DNA of 64,000 nt from NCBI RefSeq assembly GCF_000009765.2, contig NC_003155.5, positions 7,750,001 to 7,814,000 on the forward strand, read 5' to 3'. Positions 8,576 through 20,852 of this stretch are shown here, piece by piece. A program made the translations under genes and the position numbers. The number at the start of each line of letters is the position of its first letter. Within the stretch, counting starts at the first letter, position 1. Origin of the DNA: Streptomyces avermitilis MA-4680 = NBRC 14893. GTDB lineage: Bacteria; Actinomycetota; Actinomycetes; Streptomycetales; Streptomycetaceae. Under the pieces are notes generated by a model, which saw only the letters and a program-made list of their open reading frames with translations, was not told the DNA's origin and did no database searches.

Positions 8576-9364
8576 TCACCGCACCCCCCGCTCCCGCTCC
8601 TCCACAAACGCGTTGTAGGCGGCCACCTGCGCCCGACGGGCAGTTCGCTCGACCGGCCTGAGCGCCAGCGACCTCGCCGCGATCTCCGACGCGCTCACCG
8701 CCCCGCCGTGCCCGTTCTCGTACGCCACCGAAATCAGCAGCCCCACCCGCTGGGCCAGCTCCAACACGCGAACCGCACGCGGCGGATACCCCGGCGCCAG
8801 CACCTCGCGCCCCCGCTCGGCCCGGGCCCGATACGCGTCGACGGCCGCCTCCGCCACCGGCCCGGAGCCCGCCACATCGAGCCGCGACAACACCTCGGTG
8901 GCCTCGCGCAGCGCCTCCGCCAGCTCCCGCTCGGCCTCCCCGAGGGAAGGCACATCGGCGGGCGGCGCCTCCCGCACGGCAAGGCAGTGCCACACGACCT
9001 CCACATGCACATCGCCGTCGGGCCCGGCCTCGTACACCTCGGGGACCAGCCCGAGCGCGGCCCCGAAACAGATCGCGGCCTCCTCGGCGTCCAGCGCCCG
9101 CGCATTGAATTCCGGCGGCCCGCTCAGCCCGAGCGGATGCCCCGGCGCGGGCAGGGCGACCCGCAGCCCGGTCACCCCCAGCGCGCGCATCCGGCCAAGG
9201 GCGAGCGTGAGGCCGACGGGCCCGGACTCACCGGGCAGCCCCTCGACCCGGTGCACCGCGTCCTCCCCGACGATGGCGAGCACGGCGTCGTCCGGTGAAA
9301 CAAATCCGGCCAAAAGGGCATTTCCCCATGCGGCCAGCCGTCCTGAGCGTGGTTCCGAGAGCAT
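8576..9364 (-). CDS. Conserved hypothetical protein, Streptomyces type
   Basis: 262 aa, ATG at 9364 preceded by GGTGGAGG. No motif was recognised. The first half (residues 1-130) alternates strands and helices: MLSEPRSGRLAAWGNALLAGFVSPDDA..., then a GLTLALGRMRALGVTGLRVALPAPGHPLGL stretch. The second half is mostly helical and charged. No signal peptide or membrane span is evident, so it is probably cytosolic. Coding statistics (GC-rich third positions, no stops) support a real gene. It is divergent from the ABC ATPase at 9495. Confidence 0.75.
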   Translation of the reverse strand: MLSEPRSGRLAAWGNALLAGFVSPDDAVLAIVGEDAVHRVEGLPGESGPVGLTLALGRMRALGVTGLRVALPAPGHPLGLSGPPEFNARALDAEEAAICFGAALGLVPEVYEAGPDGDVHVEVVWHCLAVREAPPADVPSLGEAERELAEALREATEVLSRLDVAGSGPVAEAAVDAYRARAERGREVLAPGYPPRAVRVLELAQRVGLLISVAYENGHGGAVSASEIAARSLALRPVERTARRAQVAAYNAFVEERERGVR

Positions 9365-9494
9365 GCCTCCACCCTAAGGACCGACCGATGGATGGGACCG
9401 CCCGACCGGTGGCGTAGATTTCTTCGGGGGCTGCGCCCACAGGCGTACGCGACTGCCGAGACTGGTCGACACTGCAATGGGAGACAACGCGCTC

Positions 9495-10286
9495 ATGAGC
9501 GATGTTCTGGAGCTGGAGGACGTATCCGTGGTCCGCGAGGGCCGGGCTCTGGTGGACCAGGTCTCCTGGTCGGTCAAGGAGGGCGAGCGCTGGGTCATCC
9601 TCGGCCCCAACGGCGCCGGGAAGACGACCCTCCTGAACCTCGCTTCCAGCTACCTGTTCCCCAGCAGCGGCACCGCCACCATCCTCGGCGAGACCCTCGG
9701 CCAGGTCGACGTCTTCGAACTGCGCCCGCGCATCGGCGTGGCGGGCATCGCCATGGCCGAGAAGCTCCCCAAGCGCCAGACCGTCCTCCAGACCGTGCTC
9801 ACCGCCGCGTACGGCATGACGGCCGGCTGGCAGGAGGAGTACGAGGACATCGACGAGCAGCGCGCCCGCGCCTTCCTCGACCGCCTCGGCATGAGCGACT
9901 ACCTGGACCGCAGGTTCGGCACGCTCTCCGAGGGCGAGCGCAAGCGCACCCTCATCGCCCGCGCCCTGATGACCGACCCCGAGCTGCTGCTCCTCGACGA
10001 GCCCGCCGCCGGCCTCGACCTCGGCGGCCGTGAGGACCTCGTACGCCGCCTCGGCCGCCTCGCCCGCGACCCGGTCGCCCCTTCGATGATCATGGTCACG
10101 CACCACGTCGAGGAGATCGCGCCGGGCTTCACGCACGTGCTGATGATCCGCCAGGGCAAGGTGCTCGCCGCCGGCCCGCTGGAGCTCGAACTCACCTCAC
10201 GCAACCTGTCCCTCTGCTTCGGCCTCCCACTCGTCGTGGAACAGATCGGCGACCGCTGGACCGCCCAGGGCCTGCCCCTGTCCTGA
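9495..10286 (+). CDS. Stand-alone ABC transporter ATP-binding protein
   Basis: 263 aa from the ATG at 9495, which has GGGAG 11 nt upstream; an in-frame ATG at 9477 would add six residues but lacks a ribosome site. A single ATPase domain has Walker A GPNGAGKTTLLNL, signature LSEGERKRTLIARAL (LSEGE rather than LSGGQ), Walker B LLLLDEPAAGLDLGG and the H-loop MVTHHVEEI. It matches the ModF/YlmA-like group of soluble ATPases. No permease lies next to it, so it may serve a distant transporter or a non-transport role. NfeD and SPFH genes follow on the same strand. Confidence 0.88.
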   Translation: MSDVLELEDVSVVREGRALVDQVSWSVKEGERWVILGPNGAGKTTLLNLASSYLFPSSGTATILGETLGQVDVFELRPRIGVAGIAMAEKLPKRQTVLQTVLTAAYGMTAGWQEEYEDIDEQRARAFLDRLGMSDYLDRRFGTLSEGERKRTLIARALMTDPELLLLDEPAAGLDLGGREDLVRRLGRLARDPVAPSMIMVTHHVEEIAPGFTHVLMIRQGKVLAAGPLELELTSRNLSLCFGLPLVVEQIGDRWTAQGLPLS

Positions 10287-10379
10287 CCGGGCACCGGCAC
10301 TCGCGAGAATCACCGGCCGGCCACTTCGACCGGATCGGCGCCCTGTCCGAGGCAGGACCCGCGGACCTACCATGACCAT

Positions 10380-10811
10380 GTGAACGACATCGAGGCATGG
10401 GTGTGGTGGCTCGTCGGCGCGGTCGCGCTGGGAATTCCGCTCGTGGTGACCGCCATGCCGGAGTTCGGCATGCTCGCGCTGGGAGCAGCCGCCGCCGCGG
10501 TCACGGCGGGTGTCGGCGGCGGCGTCGTCCTCCAGGTCCTCGTCTTCGCCGTCGTCTCGGTCGCCCTTCTCGCCGTCGTACGCCCCATCGCGGCCCGGCA
10601 CCGGGCCCAGCGGCCCCAACTCGCCACGGGTATAGACGCGTTGAAGGGCAAGCAGGCCGTCGTACTGGAACGGGTCGACGGCGCGGGCGGCCGGATCAAG
10701 CTCGCCGGGGAAGTCTGGTCCGCGCGATCCCTCGACTCCGGACGCGCCTACGAGGTAGGCCAGGAAGTGGACGTCGTGGACATCGAAGGGGCCACGGCGA
10801 TCGTCATATGA
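10380..10811 (+). CDS. NfeD-family membrane protein
   Basis: 143 aa, GTG start. Two closely spaced membrane segments (about residues 8-30 and 32-68, the second very Ala/Gly/Val-rich) are followed by a C-terminal OB-fold typical of the short NfeD class (GKQAVVLERVDGAGGRIKLAGEVWSARS..., VDVVDIEGATAIV). NfeD proteins pair with SPFH/stomatin-like proteins in membrane microdomains. The SPFH gene is the next gene downstream (131-bp gap), the conserved arrangement. Confidence 0.9.
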   Translation: MNDIEAWVWWLVGAVALGIPLVVTAMPEFGMLALGAAAAAVTAGVGGGVVLQVLVFAVVSVALLAVVRPIAARHRAQRPQLATGIDALKGKQAVVLERVDGAGGRIKLAGEVWSARSLDSGRAYEVGQEVDVVDIEGATAIVI

Positions 10812-10941
10812 CCTCGTAAGACGCAAGTGAACCGAACGCCCCACGGGACAGCCGACGGTCTGTCAGACTCGTCCAGCAAGATCTTCAACAAGCATAAGAT
10901 CTTCCGGAAAACCGAGGCGGAGAAGGGTACGGGGAGCAACG

Positions 10942-11892
10942 ATGGAACCGATCATCATCGTCCTGATCATTCTGGTGGTGTTGGTCTTCATCGCCCTGAT
11001 CAAGACCATCCAGGTCATCCCGCAAGCGAGCGCGGCCATCGTCGAGCGCTTCGGCCGCTACACGCGGACACTCAACGCGGGCCTGAACATCGTGGTTCCG
11101 TTCATCGACTCGATCCGCAACCGCATCGACCTGCGTGAACAGGTCGTTCCGTTCCCCCCGCAGCCGGTGATCACCCAGGACAACCTGGTCGTGAACATCG
11201 ACACCGTCATCTATTACCAGGTGACCGACGCGCGTGCGGCCACGTACGAGGTCGCCAGCTACATCCAGGCCATCGAGCAGCTCACCGTCACCACGCTCCG
11301 CAACATCATCGGCGGCATGGACCTGGAGCGCACCCTCACCTCCCGCGAGGAGATCAACGCGGCCCTGCGCGGTGTCCTCGACGAGGCCACCGGCAAGTGG
11401 GGCATCCGCGTCAACCGCGTCGAGCTCAAGGCGATCGAGCCGCCGACCTCCATCCAGGACTCGATGGAGAAGCAGATGCGCGCCGACCGTGACAAGCGCG
11501 CCGCGATCCTCACCGCCGAGGGCACGCGCCAGGCCGCCATCCTCACCGCCGAAGGTGAGAAGCAGTCCCAGATCCTGCGCGCCGAAGGTGAGGCCAAGGC
11601 CGCGGCCCTGCGCGCCGAGGGCGAAGCGCAGGCGATCCGTACGGTCTTCGAGTCCATCCACGCCGGCGACGCGGACCAGAAGCTCCTCGCCTACCAGTAC
11701 CTCCAGATGCTCCCCAAGATCGCCGAGGGCGACGCCAACAAGCTCTGGATCGTGCCCAGTGAGATCGGCGACGCCCTCAAGGGGCTGAGCGGCGCCATGG
11801 GCAACTTCGGCCCGATGGGCGGCGGTTCGGGCAGCGGGAACTCAGGCGGCTCCGGCTCGGAGCGCCGCGAGAAGCCGCCGATCACGGACTGA
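10942..11892 (+). CDS. SPFH/band-7 (stomatin/QmcA-like) membrane protein
   Basis: 316 aa. An N-terminal membrane anchor (IIIVLIILVVLVFIALI, residues 4-20) precedes the SPFH domain (about 25-190; SAAIVERFGRYTRTL, DLREQVVPFPPQPVITQDNL, SREEINAALRGVLDEATGKWGI). A coiled-coil of four 11-residue repeats follows (AILTAEGTRQA, AILTAEGEKQS, QILRAEGEAKA, ALRAEGEAQAI; about 190-235), then a Gly/Ser-rich tail. It should oligomerise on the inner membrane face and act as a scaffold with the adjacent NfeD protein. A hairpin terminator follows within 8 bp. Confidence 0.93.
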   Translation: MEPIIIVLIILVVLVFIALIKTIQVIPQASAAIVERFGRYTRTLNAGLNIVVPFIDSIRNRIDLREQVVPFPPQPVITQDNLVVNIDTVIYYQVTDARAATYEVASYIQAIEQLTVTTLRNIIGGMDLERTLTSREEINAALRGVLDEATGKWGIRVNRVELKAIEPPTSIQDSMEKQMRADRDKRAAILTAEGTRQAAILTAEGEKQSQILRAEGEAKAAALRAEGEAQAIRTVFESIHAGDADQKLLAYQYLQMLPKIAEGDANKLWIVPSEIGDALKGLSGAMGNFGPMGGGSGSGNSGGSGSERREKPPITD

Positions 11893-11899
11893 CGCAAAA

Positions 11900-11924
11900 C
11901 CCGCGCCCCGAAAAGGGGCGCGGG
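11900..11924 (+). terminator. Terminator after the SPFH gene
   Basis: A 10-bp GC-rich stem (11900-11909/11915-11924) closed by a GAAAA loop, directly after the SPFH stop. Confidence 0.75.
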
Positions 11925-11998
11925 GAACCGCGCGACCGGCCAGGATCTCCCCGCGGCTCACGAACCGCCCACGGTCTTCCGGCTCACTGGGGGAGCGT

Positions 11999-12505
11999 CT
12001 AGGCGGCCGGCTGTGCCAGCCACTCCGGCAGCGACTCGAAGTCGTCCTGCCCCAGCGCCAGCAGCATCGCGTCCGCCGGTGTCGGCTCGAACGGCTGCCG
12101 CAGCAGCGGCATCCCCGCCTGCTCCGGCGTACGGGCCGCCTTGCGGTGATTGTCCTCCGCGCACGACGCCACCGTGTTCAGCCAGGAGTCCTGGCCCCCC
12201 TGCGCCCTCGGCACCACGTGGTCCACGGTCGTCGCACGCCTGCCGCAGTACGCGCACCTGTGCCTGTCCCGTACCAGGACACCTCGCCTCGACCATGGCG
12301 CTTGTCTTCGGAAAGGCACCCGGACATAGCGGCAGAGCCTGATCACCCGGGGCACCGGTATGTCCAGCGCGGCTCCGCGCATACGGAGTTCGGGGTGGGC
12401 CTGCTCGACGACGGCCTTGTCCTGCAGCACCAGAATGACGGCTCGGTTCAACGTCACCGTCGACAGCGGCTCAAAGCTCGCGTTCAGCACCAGCGTGTCC
12501 CGCAT
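11999..12505 (-). CDS. HNH endonuclease
   Basis: 168 aa, starting MRDTLVLNASFEPLSTV at the ATG at 12505, which has GGGAGGT 8 nt upstream. Longer in-frame starts exist up to 12643, but they run through the upstream gene's terminator. The C-terminal HNH nuclease fold has zinc-ligand CAYCG, then VDHVVPRAQGG (catalytic D-H), the N of SWLNTVASC and the final N-H-R-K. The family is widespread in actinobacteria as a solitary gene, with a suspected DNA repair or metabolic role and no known target. No restriction methyltransferase lies nearby. Confidence 0.9.
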   Translation of the reverse strand: MRDTLVLNASFEPLSTVTLNRAVILVLQDKAVVEQAHPELRMRGAALDIPVPRVIRLCRYVRVPFRRQAPWSRRGVLVRDRHRCAYCGRRATTVDHVVPRAQGGQDSWLNTVASCAEDNHRKAARTPEQAGMPLLRQPFEPTPADAMLLALGQDDFESLPEWLAQPAA

Positions 12506-12596
12506 CCAGCCCACCTCCCGTGTGCACCGGCCCACCCCCTGGCGGGCTTGGATCAACTCTGGCCGGGCGCGCCGAGATGGACAACGCAATAAAAAC

Positions 12597-12634
12597 TGCC
12601 CGCCTCTGATCACTTCCAAGACCAGAGACGGGCA
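12597..12634 (-). terminator. Terminator of the PEBP-like gene
   Basis: A 12-bp stem with one mismatch (12597-12608/12623-12634). It is followed on the minus strand by a T-rich run (TTTTTATT), 15 bp beyond the stop of the gene at 12650. Confidence 0.8.
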
Positions 12635-12649
12635 AACGTTCAATGAACG

Positions 12650-13189
12650 TCAGTCTTCAGCGGGAACCTCGTACTCACCGATGAGCTGGGCGCGCGCCAA
12701 CGCGTGGAACCGCAGGTTGAAGCCCACCACGGCGGGCGATGCGTCCGCGTCCGGACCGAGCTTCTCCTGGTCCACGGCGTAGACCGTGAACACGTACCGG
12801 TGCGGCCCGTCCCCGGGCGGCGGCGCGGCACCACCGAAGTCCTTCGACCCGTAGTCGTTGCGCACCTGGATCGCGCTGTCGGGCAGGCCCTCGAACTTGC
12901 CGCTCCCCGCACCCGTGGGCAGCTCGGTCACCGAGGCCGGGATGTCGAACGCGACCCAGTGCCAGAACCCGCTCCCCGTGGGTGCGTCCGGGTCGTAGCA
13001 GGTCACGGCGAAGCTCTTGGTCTCCGGCGGGAAGCCTTCCCAGCGCAGCTGCGGCGAGGTGTTCCCCGCCGCGTAGACCTGAGCGTCCTTGAGCGTCGCA
13101 CCCGGCTCGACATCCTCACTCGTGACCGTGAAGGACGGCACGGGCGGATGGAAGTCGTGGGGGAGCGGCGGCCTCTTGAGCTCGGTCAC
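12650..13189 (-). CDS. YbhB/YbcL-type PEBP (Raf-kinase-inhibitor-like) protein
   Basis: 179 aa, GTG start with AGGAGGT upstream. Phosphatidylethanolamine-binding-protein fold signatures are CYDPDAPTGSGFWHWVAFDIP (the DPDxP and HW ligand-pocket motifs), DYGSKDFGGAAPP and HRYVFTVYAVD. Cytosolic, no signal peptide. The bacterial family binds small anionic ligands; its cellular role is not settled. It lies between Spo0M-like and HNH genes, all on the minus strand, with its own terminator. Confidence 0.93.
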   Translation of the reverse strand: MTELKRPPLPHDFHPPVPSFTVTSEDVEPGATLKDAQVYAAGNTSPQLRWEGFPPETKSFAVTCYDPDAPTGSGFWHWVAFDIPASVTELPTGAGSGKFEGLPDSAIQVRNDYGSKDFGGAAPPPGDGPHRYVFTVYAVDQEKLGPDADASPAVVGFNLRFHALARAQLIGEYEVPAED

Positions 13190-13249
13190 CTCGGTACCTC
13201 CTGATGGGTTTCCGGAAAGCCGGAAAGACGGAATCTCTCGGTCCCGAGC

Positions 13250-14035
13250 CTAGAACCAGCTGCGCTTGCTGCCGACCTCCGACAGCCACTGGTGGAGATA
13301 CGCGGTCCAGTCGGTGCCCTGGAAGTCGTTGAGACCGACCTGGAAGGAGCGGTACGAGTCGCTGCCCTCGCTGAACAGACCCGGCTTCTTGTCCATCTCC
13401 AGGATCACGTCCATCTCCCGGTCGTCCGCGACGAAGCTCAGCTCGACCTGGTTGAGACCGCGGTACTGCGACGGCGGGAAGAACTCGATCTCCTGGTAGA
13501 ACGGCAGCCGCTGGCGGGTCCCCCGGATGTGGCCGCGCTCCATGTCCGCGTTCTTGAAGCGGAAGCCCAGCTGGACGAAGGCGTCCAGAATCGCCTTCTG
13601 CGCCGGCAGCGGGTGCACGTTGACCGGGTCCAGGTCACCGGAGTCCACGGCGCGCGCGATCTCCAGCTCGGTCGTCACACCGATGTTCATGCCGCGCAGG
13701 GCCTGCCCGTCGATCATCGTGATCGGCGTCTCCCACGGGATCTCGAGCCCGAACGGCACCGCGTGCACCGCTCCGGCCTGGAGCTCGAAGGCACCACCGA
13801 GGCTCAGCTTGGCGAACTCGATGTCCTGCTTGTACTCCTGGTCGTCGTGGCCCTCGACCTCGACCTTGGCCTGGAGGCCGACGCTCAGCCCCTCGATCGC
13901 CTGGTTCACGGACCCGCCCTGGATCCGTACCTCACCCTGGACCACACCGCCCGGAACGACGTTGACCTCGGTCAGTACCGTCTCGACCGAAGCCCCACCG
14001 GCCCCCAGGCTCGCAAGCAGCCGCTTGAACCCCAT
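13250..14035 (-). CDS. Spo0M-like sporulation-control protein (arrestin fold)
   Basis: 261 aa, starting MGFKRLLASLGAGGASVETVL at the ATG at 14035, with GGGAGGGTGGAG directly upstream. It is the SpoOM/sporulation-control family: VETVL at the N-terminus, GEVRIQGG, the IEGLSVGLQAKVE strand, FGLEIPWETPIT, and a C-terminal half with EIEFFPP and LEMDKKPGLFSE. Arrestin-like two-sandwich cytosolic proteins of this family modulate sporulation and cell division in Bacillus. The Streptomyces role is inferred only by family. It is divergent from the DNA glycosylase at 14232. Confidence 0.9.
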   Translation of the reverse strand: MGFKRLLASLGAGGASVETVLTEVNVVPGGVVQGEVRIQGGSVNQAIEGLSVGLQAKVEVEGHDDQEYKQDIEFAKLSLGGAFELQAGAVHAVPFGLEIPWETPITMIDGQALRGMNIGVTTELEIARAVDSGDLDPVNVHPLPAQKAILDAFVQLGFRFKNADMERGHIRGTRQRLPFYQEIEFFPPSQYRGLNQVELSFVADDREMDVILEMDKKPGLFSEGSDSYRSFQVGLNDFQGTDWTAYLHQWLSEVGSKRSWF

Positions 14036-14231
14036 GTCTCCACCCTCCCAGGCAATGCCTGTTCCGTGTCCGCGCCCGGACCCCCGTCGGGTCCCGTGTA
14101 TGACGACGACTATTCCTTGATCTCTATCAACGCGATCCGGCGACGGCCGGTTCCGCGCCCTCACCCTTCCAAGGGGAACGCCTCCTGGCCACCCCGATGG
14201 CACACACCTGAGTGGACTACGCTCGTACGCC

Positions 14232-14873
14232 ATGATCGCGGCCCCTGACCGTACGCCCCTCACCCGGGAGTTCTTCGCCCGACCCGTCCTTGACGTCGCC
14301 CCGGACCTCCTCGGACGCGTCCTCGTCCGCACGACCCCGGACGGTCCGATCGAACTGCGCGTAACCGAGGTCGAGGCATACGACGGCCCGAGCGATCCCG
14401 GCTCCCACGCATATCGCGGCCGCACGGCCCGCAACGGCGTGATGTTCGGTCCGCCCGGCCATGTGTACGTCTACTTCACCTACGGCATGTGGCACTGCAT
14501 GAACCTGGTGTGCGGTCCGGAGGGCCGAGCGAGCGCGGTCCTGCTGCGGGCCGGCGAGATCATCGAGGGCGCGGAGCTCGCGCGCACACGTCGACTCTCG
14601 GCCCGCAACGACAAGGAACTGGCCAAAGGACCGGCACGTCTGGCCACGGCGCTGGAGGTGGACCGCGCACTCGACGGCACCGACGCATGCGCCCCGGAGG
14701 GCGGGCCGCTGACCCTGCTGTCGGGCACGCCCGTGCCCCCCGACCAGGTGCGCAACGGTCCGCGCACCGGAGTGTCCGGTGACGGAGGGGTCCACCCGTG
14801 GCGCTTCTGGATCGACAACGACCCCACGGTGAGCCCCTATCGGGCCCATACGCCCCGACGCCGACGAACTTGA
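14232..14873 (+). CDS. DNA-3-methyladenine glycosylase (AAG/MPG family)
   Basis: 213 aa. Motifs of the AAG fold: ATPD-LLGRVLVR, the catalytic Glu segment EVEAYDGPSDPGSHAYRGRTARN, VMFGPPGHVYVYFTYGMWHCMNLVC and the C-terminal RNGPRTGVSG. It excises alkylated and deaminated purines in base-excision repair. The length fits the bacterial family (about 200 aa). Its last codons overlap a TTGACG box that looks like the -35 of the first rRNA promoter. Confidence 0.93.
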   Translation: MIAAPDRTPLTREFFARPVLDVAPDLLGRVLVRTTPDGPIELRVTEVEAYDGPSDPGSHAYRGRTARNGVMFGPPGHVYVYFTYGMWHCMNLVCGPEGRASAVLLRAGEIIEGAELARTRRLSARNDKELAKGPARLATALEVDRALDGTDACAPEGGPLTLLSGTPVPPDQVRNGPRTGVSGDGGVHPWRFWIDNDPTVSPYRAHTPRRRRT

Positions 14874-14898
14874 CGCGTCCCTGGGGGCTCCGTAATGT
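14870..14898 (+). promoter_or_regulatory. rRNA operon promoter 1 (TTGACG-17-TAATGT)
   Basis: TTGACG at 14870-14875 and TAATGT at 14893-14898 are separated by 17 nt, a good match to the vegetative sigma (HrdB) consensus. The -35 overlaps the stop of the upstream glycosylase gene. It lies about 615 bp before the 16S gene. Confidence 0.6.
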
Positions 14899-15514
14899 AG
14901 TCCGAGCCGCTTGAACCGGGTACTGCGTTCAGCCAGCAGCCGGGAGCGGCCAACCCACTACCTACGACTCCCCTCAGCGGGGGCCAATTCGGCGTGCCTG
15001 CATGCCTGAATTCGAGCTTGCGGAACTCGATTATGAGTTGCAGCGGGAATCGGCTAGCGTAGTGAATGTCGAAAGGCACGGGACGGAAAGTCCCAGACCC
15101 AAGGCAAAACCCCCCGACAGGGAATCGGACACGAAAGAGTCTGATAGAGTCGGAATCGCCGGAAAGGGAAACGCGAAAGCGGAAACCTGGAAAGCACCGA
15201 GGAAATCGGATCGGAAAACGGTCTGATAGAGTCGGAAACGCAAGACCGAAGGGAAGCGCCCGGAGGAAAGCCTGAGAGAGTCTCTCGGGTGAGTACAAAG
15301 GAAGCGTCCGTTCCTTGAGAACTCAACAGCGTGCCAAAAATCAACGCCAGATATGTTGATACCCCGTCTCCGGCCGATCGGCTGGGACGAGGTTCCTTTG
15401 AAAAAGTCCTGCCGACGTTGTTCGGTAGGCGCACAGCGAGGACGCTGTGAACGGCTGGGCTTATTCCGCCCGGCTGTTCCGCTCTCGTGGTGTCGTCCCG
15501 ATTACGGGAAAACA
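14874..15514 (+). promoter_or_regulatory. rRNA leader region with tandem promoters and antitermination element
   Basis: This gene-free 641-bp leader contains promoter 1 and two copies of GTCTGATAGAGTCGGAA (15139-15155 and 15221-15237), each carrying a TAGAGT -10 without a clear -35, the layout known for Streptomyces rrn promoters. The element CCTTGAGAACTCAACAG (15313-15329) resembles the actinobacterial rrn boxA/processing signal. The rest is the transcribed leader expected to pair with the 16S-23S spacer for RNase III processing. Short frames here have non-coding composition. Confidence 0.7.
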
Positions 15515-20472
<4,958 letters not shown>

Positions 20473-20608
20473 AGTTGCTCGCGTCCACTGTGTAGTTCCC
20501 AGACAACGAACGGTTGTGCTGGCTGAACAGTTCCACTTACTTAATTGAAAAGTGTGCTTGTTCGCTGCCCTGTTCATGGCCTCGTACATATACGAGGTGT
20601 CTGAAAGG

Positions 20609-20727
20609 GTTTCGGTGATCATAGCGTGAGGGAAACGCCCGGTTACATTCCGAACCCGGAAGCTAAGCCTTACAGCGCCGATGGTACTGCAGGGGGGACC
20701 CTGTGGGAGAGTAGGACGTCGCCGAAC
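20609..20727 (+). rRNA. rrf: 5S ribosomal RNA
   Basis: About 119 nt from GTTTCGGTGATCATAGCG to GTAGGACGTCGCCGAAC. The two ends pair (GTTTCGG/CCGAAC), and the CCGAACCCGGAAGCTAAG loop B/C is typical. It follows the 23S gene by 136 bp; this spacer shows no gene. Confidence 0.97.
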
Positions 20728-20736
20728 AATCTTTGG

Positions 20737-20783
20737 AGGACCTTTGGTCCCAGCGACTCGCTGGGACCAAAGGTCCTTTTTTT
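20737..20783 (+). terminator. rRNA operon terminator
   Basis: An 18-bp perfect stem (20737-20754/20760-20777), 5-nt loop and a run of seven T, directly after 5S. It is the strongest intrinsic terminator in the window. Confidence 0.95.
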
Positions 20784-20852
20784 GTTTTCCCAAAGCGCGC
20801 CGGGTACTCGGCTGCGCGAGAATGACTTGCGGTACCGAAGACAGGAGTCACC

